From the NCBI RefSeq assembly GCF_042682685.1, contig NZ_JBHUHX010000002.1, forward strand, positions 1-64,000: a stretch of DNA of 64,000 bases, read 5' to 3'. The translations under genes and the position numbers were made by a program. The notes under the pieces are model-generated. The model worked only from the letters and a program-made list of their open reading frames with translations, made no database searches and was not told the DNA's origin. The stretch is from Imhoffiella fuscus. GTDB taxonomy: Bacteria; Pseudomonadota; Gammaproteobacteria; Chromatiales; Chromatiaceae. Below, piece after piece: positions 46,244 to 55,117 of the stretch. The stretch's first letter is position 1; each line of letters begins with the position of its first letter.

Positions 46244-47914
46244 ATGTCTTCATCTCAGCCGAGTCGTCGCGGGAGACTGCGCCAGATGGAGGCGCAATTC
46301 CTCAAAGCGCTACCGACTCTGCTCCATGAGTTGGAGGTGGCCTGGTCGCAGACCCTGGAGCCGGCAAGTCCGCCAAGCGCCCTGGATGGCTTTATTCATC
46401 TGGCGCACAGCCTCGCGGGCACTGCCGGAACCCTCGGGCAGCCGGCGCTCGGTCGCCATACCAAGGAGATCGAGTGTCTGGCCGAGCGGCTCCGCCAGAC
46501 GGAAGGCCCCGTCCGCTCCGAGTTGGCCGATCGCATCAGCGCACGTATCCGGGCGCTGAAACCGCAATCGGCACAGGTTGCGGAGGGCCAGGAAACCGCC
46601 GAAGAGGACGGCGCCTCGCTCTCCGGCTGCAGCAGCTGGACGGAGACGACGGATGAGCGAGCGCCCTGTCTGCTGCTGATCGAGAACGATCCGCGAGTCG
46701 CCGCAGAACTGTCGGAGCAGCTTGGCCACTTCGGCTGGGATGTCGTCCGATGCGCGCGCACGCAGGTCGACAGGATGCGCGACACCTGTCGGCCCGTGGC
46801 GATCATCTCGGATGAGATCCTTACGGAAGGACCATCGTCAGATTTTAGGCTCGGCCCCCCCGCGCAGCGACCCGCCACCCACATGCCCGTCATCATCGTC
46901 TCCGAGCGTTGGGACTGGGACAGCCGGCTGGCCGCAGTGCGCACCGGGGCCGACGCCTATCTCGCCAAGCCGCTCGATATCCACCGCTTGGCCGACCTGC
47001 TCGACAAGCTGACTGGCGAGCAGTCCCAAGATCCCTATCGCGTGCTGATCCTCGACGACGAGGTGCGCTCCGGAGACTATTACGCCGAGTTGCTCAGGGG
47101 CGCCGGCATGCATGCCGTCGCCATTAGCGAGCCGCGCAGATTGCTCGACAGCCTCAATGAGGTCGATCCGGAACTGATCCTGATGGATCTGCACATGCCA
47201 GACTGCAACGGCATCGAGGCCGCGCGCATCGTCCGTCAGGACGAGCGCTATACCAGCGTGCCCATCGTCTTCCTGTCCGGCGAATCCGATCGTCAGCGGC
47301 AATTGTCCGCGATGGGAACCGGGGCCGACGATTTCCTCTCCAAGTCCATCGGCGATACCTACCTGGTGAGCGCGGTCGAGCTGCGGATCGCCCGCTTTCG
47401 CTCGCTCACCGCCCTCATCCGCCAGGACAGTCTGACGGGGCTGCTCAACCGGATCGCCTTCGACCTTCAGGTCGAGGCCGAGACGTCGCGTGCGAGCCGG
47501 AGCGGTTCCCCCTTGGCGCTCGCCATGCTGGACATCGACCATTTCAAGCGGATCAACGACACCTATGGCCATCCCGTGGGCGATCGGGTCATCAAGAGCC
47601 TGGCGCAGCTGCTGCGCAAGCGGCTGCGTCGCTATGACATCATCGGACGCTATGGCGGAGAGGAATTCACGATCCTCATGCCGGATACCCCGCTCGCGGC
47701 CGCCGAAAAGGTCTTGAACGAGCTGCGCGAGCAATTCGCCCTGCTGCTCCTGTCCAGCGCGGGCGATCATTTCCATTGCACCTTCAGCGCCGGACTCGCC
47801 GCTCTGGACGACCACCCCGGCCAGGAATTGACGGCCGTTGCCGACGCGGCGCTCTATGAGGCCAAGCGGCTCGGGCGCAATCGGGTCGTGCGCGCCGGCA
47901 AGGACATCGCGTGA
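46244..47914 (+). CDS. Hpt-REC-REC-GGDEF diguanylate cyclase
   Basis: 556 residues: an Hpt domain (about 10-100, phosphorylatable His55 in FIHLAHSLAGTAGTLG), a degenerate receiver (about 140-255, SDEIL and YLAKPLD), a good receiver (about 265-380; Asp315 in LILMDLHMPD, KSIGD lysine) and a GGDEF domain with GGEEF at 471-475. The GGDEF product is cyclic di-GMP. Combining Hpt and two receivers in one diguanylate cyclase implies input from a multi-step phosphorelay. It is the last of three linked genes (CHASE kinase, CheY-like receiver, this protein). Confidence 0.92.
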   Translation: MSSSQPSRRGRLRQMEAQFLKALPTLLHELEVAWSQTLEPASPPSALDGFIHLAHSLAGTAGTLGQPALGRHTKEIECLAERLRQTEGPVRSELADRISARIRALKPQSAQVAEGQETAEEDGASLSGCSSWTETTDERAPCLLLIENDPRVAAELSEQLGHFGWDVVRCARTQVDRMRDTCRPVAIISDEILTEGPSSDFRLGPPAQRPATHMPVIIVSERWDWDSRLAAVRTGADAYLAKPLDIHRLADLLDKLTGEQSQDPYRVLILDDEVRSGDYYAELLRGAGMHAVAISEPRRLLDSLNEVDPELILMDLHMPDCNGIEAARIVRQDERYTSVPIVFLSGESDRQRQLSAMGTGADDFLSKSIGDTYLVSAVELRIARFRSLTALIRQDSLTGLLNRIAFDLQVEAETSRASRSGSPLALAMLDIDHFKRINDTYGHPVGDRVIKSLAQLLRKRLRRYDIIGRYGGEEFTILMPDTPLAAAEKVLNELREQFALLLLSSAGDHFHCTFSAGLAALDDHPGQELTAVADAALYEAKRLGRNRVVRAGKDIA

Positions 47915-47999
47915 ATATCAGGGCGCCAATCGCGTCGATCTCGCTCTCGACGATGCGCTTGGACGCTTGAATCCGCGATTTCAGGCAGATCAAGCGCAC

Positions 48000-48023
48000 A
48001 AAAAAACCGGGCGAAGCCCGGTT
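48000..48023 (-). terminator. Rho-independent terminator of tRNA-Leu
   Basis: On the minus strand a perfect 8-bp stem AACCGGGC/GCCCGGTT with a 3-nt loop ends in a T-tract. It lies about 25 nt after the tRNA-Leu 3' end. Confidence 0.85.
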
Positions 48024-48046
48024 GATGTGTCTATTGGGTTGATTTC

Positions 48047-48131
<85 letters not shown>

Positions 48132-48183
48132 GAATCCGCGCATTCTACAGTGGATTGGATCAAAGGCGTAGTGCTGGAACGAT

Positions 48184-48223
48184 GCTTCCCCCGCCGACCG
48201 GGGTACCGGTCGGCGGGGGAAGC
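48184..48223 (-). terminator. 18-bp perfect hairpin ending the soxXAKL operon
   Basis: GCTTCCCCCGCCGACCGG and its exact complement enclose the loop GGTA. It lies 22 nt after the soxL stop. No U-tract follows, but the extreme stem stability makes a terminator or 3' protective function likely. Confidence 0.65.
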
Positions 48224-48245
48224 GTTTCGAACGCTGTTTCGAGGG

Positions 48246-48920
48246 TCAGGGTTGGACCGTGGTCAGGCCGACGCTCACCCAGTCCTGCATGCCTCCGCGA
48301 TACCACTTGAGTTTGTACGTCGGGTAGCCGATGCCGACCAGGGTCTTGAGGTTGGCGGTCGATTGGGGACACCAGATGCCGTTGCAGAAAAGCACCAGCG
48401 TTTTGGCCTCGCTGAAGTCCCAGGTGCCGGTTTCGGCGTTGCGATCGGCTCCGAATTCGTCTTCCAGGATGTGATCGAAGGTGTCTGCTTCCGAGGGGGT
48501 CTCGAAGGTGCCGGCCGAGTCGCGGCTGATCTTGTTCCAGGGGACGTTGACCGAGCCTGGGATGGTGCCGCGCATGACCCAGTCGGGTGTGCGCGAGTCG
48601 ACGACCATGATGTTCGACTCGCCCTGGGCGATGCGTTTGAGGTATCCGAGCACCTCCAGTTCGCCGATGGTTTCGACGCCCTCGATGGCGACGATCGGCT
48701 GGACGCAGAAGGGCGGGCAGCCCCGGTCGGTTTTCTGGAAGATTTCGGGCAGGGTGGCGTCGCGGTCGTGACCGCGATAGATGGTGATGGGCTTGCCTTG
48801 GTAGACCGCCTCGACGCTCTTGAGCGTCGGCGTGATCATGTTGTCTCCAGCGAACGCTGAGATGGATAGCGTCAAGCAGGCGAGCAGCACCAGCGCGGTC
48901 AGATGCAGTGTTCTACGCAT
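48246..48920 (-). CDS. soxL: rhodanese-like sulfurtransferase SoxL, periplasmic
   Basis: 224 residues with a signal peptide (RTLHLTALVLLACLTLSISAFA). The rhodanese-type domain covers about 90-215 with the active-site loop LVLFCNGIWCPQST, in which the cysteine of CNGIWC carries the persulfide. An N-terminal part contains a GCPPFC pair of cysteines. In Allochromatium vinosum a rhodanese-like SoxL follows soxK in the same order and is thought to help Sox protein turnover or sulfur release. It is last in the minus-strand soxXAKL group, with a strong hairpin just after it. Start at 48920 is preceded by GGGGAGA. Confidence 0.85.
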   Translation of the reverse strand: MRRTLHLTALVLLACLTLSISAFAGDNMITPTLKSVEAVYQGKPITIYRGHDRDATLPEIFQKTDRGCPPFCVQPIVAIEGVETIGELEVLGYLKRIAQGESNIMVVDSRTPDWVMRGTIPGSVNVPWNKISRDSAGTFETPSEADTFDHILEDEFGADRNAETGTWDFSEAKTLVLFCNGIWCPQSTANLKTLVGIGYPTYKLKWYRGGMQDWVSVGLTTVQP

Positions 48921-48994
48921 GATGGAATTCTCCCCAACGAGGTAATACGGCGTGTGTGGTCGAGATGGCCTTCTGATGTGTCGTAGCGGCATTC

Positions 48995-49552
48995 CTATTG
49001 CCGTCTGCGCATATAGGAGGGGAAGTCCGCGTCTTTCTCGGCCATGGCCTGTTCGTATCCGAGCGTGCCTTGATGTTGGGCCTTGACGGCGAGTTCGGTT
49101 GCCTCCTCAAAACGGCCTGATTGTTCGAGGTCCTTTGCATCTTGGATCATCTGGGCGGTATCCCGCCATTCTCCACCGACCGAGGCGGCCTGCTTGCGTG
49201 CCTTCTCGGCGGCGTCGATCGCCTGTTTGGCCTTGCGGTCGGCGGCCACGTCGGTGGTGACGGCGCCGCTTGCCTTTTCGTAGGCGAAGGTGTCCTGCAT
49301 CTTTGCCTTATTGGCGATCTCGACGGCCTTGGTGAACTGGCGCGAGGGCATGAGCTTCTCGGCCTGCTCGATCAGGGTTTGGGTTTGCAGCGAGGCGACA
49401 TCGGCCTCGGCGGCCTTGGCGTGGGCCGTCTTGGCTTCCGCGATGGCCTGCTCCGCCTCGGTGCGATGTGTGGCCCAGGCGCTGGTCATGGGGGCGATGC
49501 CCAGCGATAGCACGGCGATGATGGCCGCGATGGAACGGTGACGGTTCTTCAT
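48995..49552 (-). CDS. soxK: SoxXA-binding protein SoxK with duplicated domain
   Basis: 185 residues with signal peptide (MKNRHRSIAAIIAVLSLGIAPMTSAWA). The mature protein holds two related helical repeats, about 33-93 (EAEQAIAEAKTAHAKAAEAD... MQDTFAYEKA) and 107-170 (KAKQAIDAAEKARKQAASVG... HQGTLGYEQA). SoxK/SAXB proteins bind SoxXA and raise its activity in thiosulfate oxidation. The usual protein carries one such unit, so an internal duplication is likely. GGAG precedes the ATG at 49552. It lies 63 nt after soxA and 74 nt before soxL. Confidence 0.8.
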   Translation of the reverse strand: MKNRHRSIAAIIAVLSLGIAPMTSAWATHRTEAEQAIAEAKTAHAKAAEADVASLQTQTLIEQAEKLMPSRQFTKAVEIANKAKMQDTFAYEKASGAVTTDVAADRKAKQAIDAAEKARKQAASVGGEWRDTAQMIQDAKDLEQSGRFEEATELAVKAQHQGTLGYEQAMAEKDADFPSYMRRRQ

Positions 49553-49616
49553 CTGGTTTGGTCTCCTCGTCTTTCGTATTCGGTCGGCCGGGGCATTGGA
49601 TCCCCGGCGCCGGGCA

Positions 49617-50459
49617 TCACTTGCGCGCGCCCGGTCCATTCAGTTCGAGGCCGTTGTTCATGTAGGTGAGAAAGAACTCGAGATCGCGATATTCCTCGCC
49701 CTGAAGCTTGAAGGGTTTGGCGCGAACCTGTTTGTTGCAGCCGGAAAAGCGGCGGTGCAGGGTGCCCATTTCACCCCATTTGGAGCGGTACACGGGAAAG
49801 TGCGTCGTATGTCCGAAGGCCGGGCTGAGGATTTCGGTGCGCAGCGTGGTGCCCGAGTTGCCCATGTGACACTGGGCGCATGAGAAGTTGAGCTGGCCAC
49901 GTCGGGCGAAATAGAAATGCTTGCCCTTTTCGTAGGCCTCCAGGGCGCGCGGATCGTCGCTTGGGATCACGACGTTGGTGATCTGTCCGCGTGATTGGAA
50001 GGCGATGTAGGACAGCAGGTCGGCGATCGGCCCCTTGCCGTATTTGAGCGGCTTTTCCTCGTTCTCGACGCGGCATTCGTTGATGGCGAGTGGGAGCGTG
50101 ACGACCATGCCTCGATCGCGGTCCCAATAGGGATATTTGGACTCGATTGCCGGGCCGTCGGGGAAACAGTCTTTGTAGGTCTTGCCGTTGGCGAAGGCGG
50201 TGTTCCACATGATCTCGCCGTTGCTGATCGCGTTTTCGTAGGGCGGGAATTCCTCGATGGCCTCCCAGTTCTCGCGCCCGACGGGATCGATCGCATAGGC
50301 GCCGTTCTTGAATTCGTCGATCGGAACGCTGGGGAAACGATGCTTGAAATACTCCTGGAAGGTGGCTTGATCTTCCGCAGGCGTCGCGGCGGTTGCGGCT
50401 GGAACGGCCAACAGGCAGGCGAGGGCGGTTGCGAGCAGGTGGGTCTGTGTAGGGTTCAT
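49617..50459 (-). CDS. soxA: sulfur oxidation c-type cytochrome SoxA
   Basis: 280 residues with a signal peptide (cleavage near TAAT). One haem motif CAQCH at 194-198; the axial ligand cysteine (persulfidated in known SoxA) is Cys241 in RRFSGCNKQVRAKP. The first haem of diheme SoxA proteins is absent; Cys98 and Cys129 probably form the disulfide seen instead in monoheme forms. SoxAX links thiosulfate covalently to SoxYZ in the periplasm, releasing two electrons. It lies 26 nt after soxX and is followed by soxK. Confidence 0.95.
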   Translation of the reverse strand: MNPTQTHLLATALACLLAVPAATAATPAEDQATFQEYFKHRFPSVPIDEFKNGAYAIDPVGRENWEAIEEFPPYENAISNGEIMWNTAFANGKTYKDCFPDGPAIESKYPYWDRDRGMVVTLPLAINECRVENEEKPLKYGKGPIADLLSYIAFQSRGQITNVVIPSDDPRALEAYEKGKHFYFARRGQLNFSCAQCHMGNSGTTLRTEILSPAFGHTTHFPVYRSKWGEMGTLHRRFSGCNKQVRAKPFKLQGEEYRDLEFFLTYMNNGLELNGPGARK

Positions 50460-50485
50460 CGGCTGTTGCCTCCCGTGACGGTGGA

Positions 50486-50866
50486 TCAGAGCGACCAGAT
50501 GTACTCGACGACGTCGACGAATTCCTTCTGGGTCAGGATCTCGTGCTTGCCGAAGGGCGGCATCACCGCCTCGGGGTTCTTCACCGTCGGATCCCAGATC
50601 TGCCGGGCCAGCGCCTTTTTGCTGGCGAAACGAGTCTGCATGGTGATCAGGACCGGGCCGATCGCGCCCGGTCCCTCTGAGCCGGCCATCATGTGGCAGG
50701 CGACGCAATTGCCTTTGGCGCGGTCGTTGGCGATTGCCTTGCCGGCGGCGGCGTCTCCGTTGAGATCCCAGTCGGGCATGTCGACGAATGCGGCGCTCGC
50801 CGTCAGGGCCGCCAGACCCAGTGGGACGGCAAGCAAGGTCTGGCGCGATGGGCGAAAGGACAACAT
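50486..50866 (-). CDS. soxX: sulfur oxidation c-type cytochrome SoxX
   Basis: 126 residues, signal peptide to about position 26. Single haem motif CVACH (Cys54, Cys57, His58) and distal ligand Met102 in AVMPPFGKH. It is the small subunit of SoxAX, taking electrons from the haem of SoxA. It is the first gene of the minus-strand soxXAKL set and diverges from soxB with a 354-base spacer. Confidence 0.95.
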   Translation of the reverse strand: MLSFRPSRQTLLAVPLGLAALTASAAFVDMPDWDLNGDAAAGKAIANDRAKGNCVACHMMAGSEGPGAIGPVLITMQTRFASKKALARQIWDPTVKNPEAVMPPFGKHEILTQKEFVDVVEYIWSL

Positions 50867-51220
50867 GAGCGAAACCTCCTCGGCTTATTGGTGTGTCTAT
50901 GTCATTGGATCCGGTCGCCGTTCGCTAGAAACGGCCGACTGGATTGTGCAATGTCATGGCGGTCGCGTTCCGTAGGTGATACCGGCTGCCGCGCTCCGAA
51001 TCCTAGCATGGACACGGCTTTCGACCGTTAGTGGAAAAATCGGCCTCTGCCGGTTTGGGGTCAGATGGGGGGCAAACCGGATTCCGAAAGGGCCGAACGG
51101 CTGGTATTCCAGAGGCTTGGCCAAATATAGAGTCATCCGATGGGCCTCGGCCCCGGTCTGTGCGGCACACACGAAAGGGACGCTTTGCGTCTCTCCACTA
51201 CCGAGGAGGAAGTTCAGCCA
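50867..51220. other. divergent sox intergenic region
   Basis: 354 bases between the soxX and soxB start codons, with no gene. It must contain both promoters. An 8-bp inverted repeat at 51050-51080 is a candidate operator. A TATAGA sequence at about 51126 is a weak -10-like element for soxB. No sigma-54 match. Confidence 0.5.
51050..51080. promoter_or_regulatory. inverted repeat, candidate sox operator
   Basis: CCGGTTTG (51050-51057) and CAAACCGG (51073-51080) form an interrupted palindrome with a 15-base spacer, about 140 nt upstream of soxB. Dyads of this size bind dimeric regulators; which one is unknown. No regulator gene is adjacent. Confidence 0.4.
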
Positions 51221-53002
51221 ATGTCGCTATCACGACGGGATTTCATGCGTCTCTTGGGCCTGGCCGGCGCGGCCGGGATGCTGCCCGGTGGCGCCTTCGC
51301 CGCTAAACGTCTTCCCACCGATCTCTACGAGACGCCCAAGTTCGGAAACCTGCGCCTGCTTCACATCACGGATACGCACGCCCAGCTGAATCCGATCTAT
51401 TTCCGCGAGCCCAACGTCAACATCGGGATCGGCGACGCGCTTGGCAAGGCGCCTCATCTGGTCGGACGGGCGCTGTTGGAGCACTTCGGTATTGCGCCGG
51501 GCGGGATCGAGGCGCATGCGCTGACCTATTTGGATTTCGCCAAGGGTGCGGAGCAATTCGGCGCCGTTGGTGGATTCGCGCATCTCAAGACGCTGATCGA
51601 GCGTTTGCGCGCCGAGGCTGGGGACGGCAACAGTCTGCTGCTCGATGGCGGCGATACCTGGCAGGGATCGGCGACGGCCTATTGGACGCGCGGCATGGAC
51701 ATGGTCGGCGCCTGCAATCTGCTCGGCGTCGACGTCATGACCGGGCATTGGGAGTTCACCTATCGCGATGTCGAGGTCATCCGCAATATCGGCGCCTTCA
51801 AGGGCGATTTCGTCGCCCAGAACGTCAAGGTTCGCGAGGAGGCCCTGTTCGACTACAAGTTCGAGGACTTCGCCGGTTTCGACGAAGACATGGGCTTGGC
51901 CTTCCGGCCCTACAGCATCAAGGAGATCGGCGGCGTGAAGGTGGCCGTGGTGGGGCAGGCGTTTCCCTATACCCCGATCGCCAATCCGCAGCGCTTCATC
52001 CCCGACTGGACCTTCGGGATCCAGGACGGGCGGATGCAGGAGATCGTCGACCAGGTGCGTGAGGAGGAGAAACCGGCCCTGGTAGTCGTCCTATCGCACA
52101 ACGGCATGGACGTCGATCTCAAGATGGCCTCGCGGGTGACCGGGATCGACGTCATCTTTGGCGGACACACGCACGATGGCGTGCCGACGCCGACCATCGT
52201 CGCCAATGCCAGCGGCAAGACCCTGGTCACCAACGCCGGCTCCAACGGCAAGTTCGTCGGGGTCATGGATCTCGACGTCAAGGACGGTAGGCTGCACGAT
52301 TACCGCTATCGTCTGCTGCCGGTGTTTTCGAATCTCCTCAAGCCCGATCCGGCCATGGCGGATTACATCGCCGGGGTGCGCGCGCCCTACAAGGCGAAGC
52401 TAGAAGAGAAATTGGCCGTGGCCGAGAAGACCCTCTACCGGCGCGGCAATTTCAACGGCACCTTCGATCAGGTGATCTGCGATGCCCTGCGCAAGGTCCA
52501 TGACGCCCAGATCAGTCTCTCTCCCGGATTCCGCTGGGGCACCACGGTGCTTCCGGGGCAGGCGATCACCATGGACAACGTCATGGATCAGACCTGCATC
52601 ACCTATCCCGAGACCTATCGGCGCGAGATGACGGGGGCGGACCTGAAGGCGATCCTCGAAGACGTCTGCGACAACCTCTTCAATCCCGACCCCTATGTTC
52701 AGCAGGGTGGCGACATGGTGCGGGTGGGGGGAATGAACTATGTCTGCGATCCGACCGAGGCCATCGGTCAGCGCATCCAGGATATGAGTCTCGACGATGG
52801 GACCCGGATCGAGCCGGACAAGACCTATGTGGTCGCGGGTTGGGCGACGGTCGGCAGCCAGTCTCCGGGTGAGCCGATCTGGGAGACGGTCGCGACCTAT
52901 CTACGCGATATCAAAACGGTCAAGATCGAGCGTCTGAATACGCCCAAGCTCAAGAACGTCGCTGGGAATCCCGGTCTGGCCGATTACCCTGCGCTCGTTT
53001 GA
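51221..53002 (+). CDS. soxB: thiosulfohydrolase SoxB
   Basis: 593 residues. Twin-arginine signal SRRDFMRLLGLAGAAG directs the folded protein to the periplasm. The metallophosphatase-type metal site is complete: HITDTHAQL, LDGGDTWQG, GHWEFTY, LSHNGMDVD and GGHTHDGV, which bind two manganese ions. SoxB hydrolyses the SoxY-bound thiosulfonate to release sulfate. GAGGAGGAAG precedes the ATG. It faces away from soxXAKL. soxYZ is not in the window, as in Allochromatium vinosum where it is encoded elsewhere. Confidence 0.97.
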   Translation: MSLSRRDFMRLLGLAGAAGMLPGGAFAAKRLPTDLYETPKFGNLRLLHITDTHAQLNPIYFREPNVNIGIGDALGKAPHLVGRALLEHFGIAPGGIEAHALTYLDFAKGAEQFGAVGGFAHLKTLIERLRAEAGDGNSLLLDGGDTWQGSATAYWTRGMDMVGACNLLGVDVMTGHWEFTYRDVEVIRNIGAFKGDFVAQNVKVREEALFDYKFEDFAGFDEDMGLAFRPYSIKEIGGVKVAVVGQAFPYTPIANPQRFIPDWTFGIQDGRMQEIVDQVREEEKPALVVVLSHNGMDVDLKMASRVTGIDVIFGGHTHDGVPTPTIVANASGKTLVTNAGSNGKFVGVMDLDVKDGRLHDYRYRLLPVFSNLLKPDPAMADYIAGVRAPYKAKLEEKLAVAEKTLYRRGNFNGTFDQVICDALRKVHDAQISLSPGFRWGTTVLPGQAITMDNVMDQTCITYPETYRREMTGADLKAILEDVCDNLFNPDPYVQQGGDMVRVGGMNYVCDPTEAIGQRIQDMSLDDGTRIEPDKTYVVAGWATVGSQSPGEPIWETVATYLRDIKTVKIERLNTPKLKNVAGNPGLADYPALV

Positions 53003-53013
53003 GTGGCGAAAAA

Positions 53014-53032
53014 ACGGGGCCAATGGCCCCGT
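53014..53032 (-). terminator. Rho-independent terminator of the acetate-symporter operon
   Basis: On the minus strand, ACGGGGCC/GGCCCCGT with a 3-nt loop is followed by TTTTTT. It lies about 60 nt after the actP stop and just beyond the soxB stop, so it may also slow soxB transcripts. Confidence 0.8.
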
Positions 53033-53093
53033 GCGTCTAGCATGCCGCCCGAGGAACATCCCTGTTCCTGCGCGACGGCTGTCATGCAATACC

Positions 53094-54812
53094 TCAGTGG
53101 CTGGCGGCGCCCTCCGCGCCGATGCCGGTTTCGCAGCGGATCTTCTGGGCGTCGAAGGCGCCCCGATCCAGCTTGGCTCGCTCCGAGTTGTCCAAGAGCG
53201 AGACCAGCCAGATGAAGAAGAAGGCCAGCGGCATGGAGATGATCGCCGGGTTGTTCAGGCCGATCAGGCCAACCGCGATCTCCTTGCCGTCGACCATGGC
53301 CGTGTGCCCCAGTACGTCGCCCCAGACCGCCTTCGACAGGATGGTCAGCACCACGGCGCTGATCAGACCCACGAGTCCGCCGACGACCGCTCCGCGAGTG
53401 GTCATCTTGCCCCAGAAGATCGAGGTGATGAGGACCGGGAAGTTGGCGCTTGCCGCGATGGCGAAGGCCAGACCTACCATGAAGGCCACGTTCTGGGTCT
53501 CGAAGGCGATACCCAGGCCGATGGCCACCAGACCCAGTGCGAAGGTGGCGAACTTGGAGACGCGGATCTCGGTGGCCTCGTTGCTGCGTCCGCGTGCGAT
53601 GACGCTGGCGTAGAGGTCGTGCGAGATGGCGGAGGCGCCCGCCAGGGTCAGACCGGAGACCACCGCGAGGATGGTGGCGAAGGCGACGGCCGAGATGAAG
53701 CCGAGGAAGAGGTTGCCGCCGACGGCCTCGGCCAAGCGGATAGCGACCATGTTGGTGCCGCCGCTGACGCCCTTGACGTCGACGATCGAGCCATCGACCA
53801 GCGCGCCTGGCTTGAAGAACTCGGGGTGCTGGGTCAGCAGCACGATGGCCGCGAAGCCGATGATGAAGGTCAGGATGTAGAAATAGCCGATGAAGCCGGT
53901 GGCATAGAAGACCGATTTACGCGCCTCCTTGGCATCCGGCACGGTGAAGAACCGCATCAGGATGTGCGGCAGACCGGCGGTACCGAACATGAGCGCAAGC
54001 CCCAATGAGATGGCGTTGAGCGGGTCCGTGACCAGGGTGCCTGGACCCATGATGGCATCCCCCTTGGGATGGACGGCGACGGCCTGACGGAACATCTCTT
54101 CGGGCGAGAATCCGAAATAGGCCAGGGAGGCGATGGCCATGAAGGTCGCGCCTGCCAGCAGCAGCAGCGCCTTGATGATCTGCACCCAAGTGGTGGCGGT
54201 CATGCCGCCGAAGATGACATAGACCATCATGAGCACGCCGACTGCGACCACGGCGATCCAATACTCCAGACCGAACAGCAGCTGAATCAGCTTGCCGGCA
54301 CCGACCATTTGGGCGATCAGGTAGAAGGCGACCACGACCAACGAGGAGATGGCCGCCATGCTGCGGATCGGGGTCTGTCCGAAGCGGTAGGAGCTGACGT
54401 CGGCGAAGGTGAACTTGCCCAGATTGCGGATCTGTTCGGCGATCAGGAACATGATCACCGGCCAGCCGACCAGGAAGCCGATGGAGTAGATGAGACCGTC
54501 GTAGCCGGACGCGAACACCAGGCCGGAGATGCCCAGGAAGGAGGCGGCGGACATGAAGTCGCCCGCGATGGCGAGACCGTTCTGGAAACCGGTGATGCCG
54601 CCGCCGGCGGTGTAGAAGTCCTTGGCGGAACGGGTGCGCTTGGCCGCCCAGTAGGTGATGCCGAGCGTGCCGGCGACGAATACCAGGAACATGCCGATGG
54701 CGGTGTAGTTAGTCGCCTGTCGCTCGACCTCGCCGGTCATGGCCGGCGCGGCCACGAGCACGAAGGGCGTCAGCAGCGCCAGCAGCGCGCCCCAGAGTGC
54801 GAAACGTTTCAT
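53094..54812 (-). CDS. actP: cation/acetate symporter
   Basis: 572 residues of the sodium:solute symporter family, with an N-terminal cleavable hydrophobic segment and 13 or so helices. Family blocks include SAKDFYTAGGGITGFQNGLAIAGDFMSAASFLGISG, and FGTAGLPHILMRFFTVPDAKEARKSV. It takes up acetate (also glycolate or tellurite in some bacteria). The start codon overlaps the DUF485 stop by 4 bp (ATGA, 54809-54812), as in E. coli yjcH-actP. It may help recover acetate made by the PoxB homologue. Confidence 0.95.
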   Translation of the reverse strand: MKRFALWGALLALLTPFVLVAAPAMTGEVERQATNYTAIGMFLVFVAGTLGITYWAAKRTRSAKDFYTAGGGITGFQNGLAIAGDFMSAASFLGISGLVFASGYDGLIYSIGFLVGWPVIMFLIAEQIRNLGKFTFADVSSYRFGQTPIRSMAAISSLVVVAFYLIAQMVGAGKLIQLLFGLEYWIAVVAVGVLMMVYVIFGGMTATTWVQIIKALLLLAGATFMAIASLAYFGFSPEEMFRQAVAVHPKGDAIMGPGTLVTDPLNAISLGLALMFGTAGLPHILMRFFTVPDAKEARKSVFYATGFIGYFYILTFIIGFAAIVLLTQHPEFFKPGALVDGSIVDVKGVSGGTNMVAIRLAEAVGGNLFLGFISAVAFATILAVVSGLTLAGASAISHDLYASVIARGRSNEATEIRVSKFATFALGLVAIGLGIAFETQNVAFMVGLAFAIAASANFPVLITSIFWGKMTTRGAVVGGLVGLISAVVLTILSKAVWGDVLGHTAMVDGKEIAVGLIGLNNPAIISMPLAFFFIWLVSLLDNSERAKLDRGAFDAQKIRCETGIGAEGAASH

Positions 54813-55117
54813 TGCATGTCCTCCCGGATCTCTTTGGTCAGGGCATCGAAGCGGCCGTTGGCCCGGGCCACGTAGATTCCGGTGAGGGCGAAGGCGGAGA
54901 GGATGATGATGATGCCGACGGGGATTCCGATCGTGGTCGTCGCCCCTGCCGCGATCGGCGTGCCCAGCCAGGAGGGCACGAAGGCGATGACCAAGATGAA
55001 GCCGTAGTAGATGGCCAGGATGATGAACGTCAGGTTCCAGGCGAAACACTTGCGTGAGCACACCAGTTCCTGATAGCGCGGATGCGCCTTGATGGCGTCG
55101 ACCGATTCTTGTTGCAT
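54809..55117 (-). CDS. yjcH: DUF485 inner-membrane protein (YjcH family)
   Basis: 102 residues with two transmembrane helices (FAWNLTFIILAIYYGFILVIAFV and VGIIIILSAFALTGIYVARAN), and the conserved start VDAIKAHPRYQELV. YjcH is nearly always encoded immediately before ActP and overlaps it here by 4 bp. Role unproven; it is presumed to assist the symporter. Confidence 0.92.
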   Translation of the reverse strand: MQQESVDAIKAHPRYQELVCSRKCFAWNLTFIILAIYYGFILVIAFVPSWLGTPIAAGATTTIGIPVGIIIILSAFALTGIYVARANGRFDALTKEIREDMQ

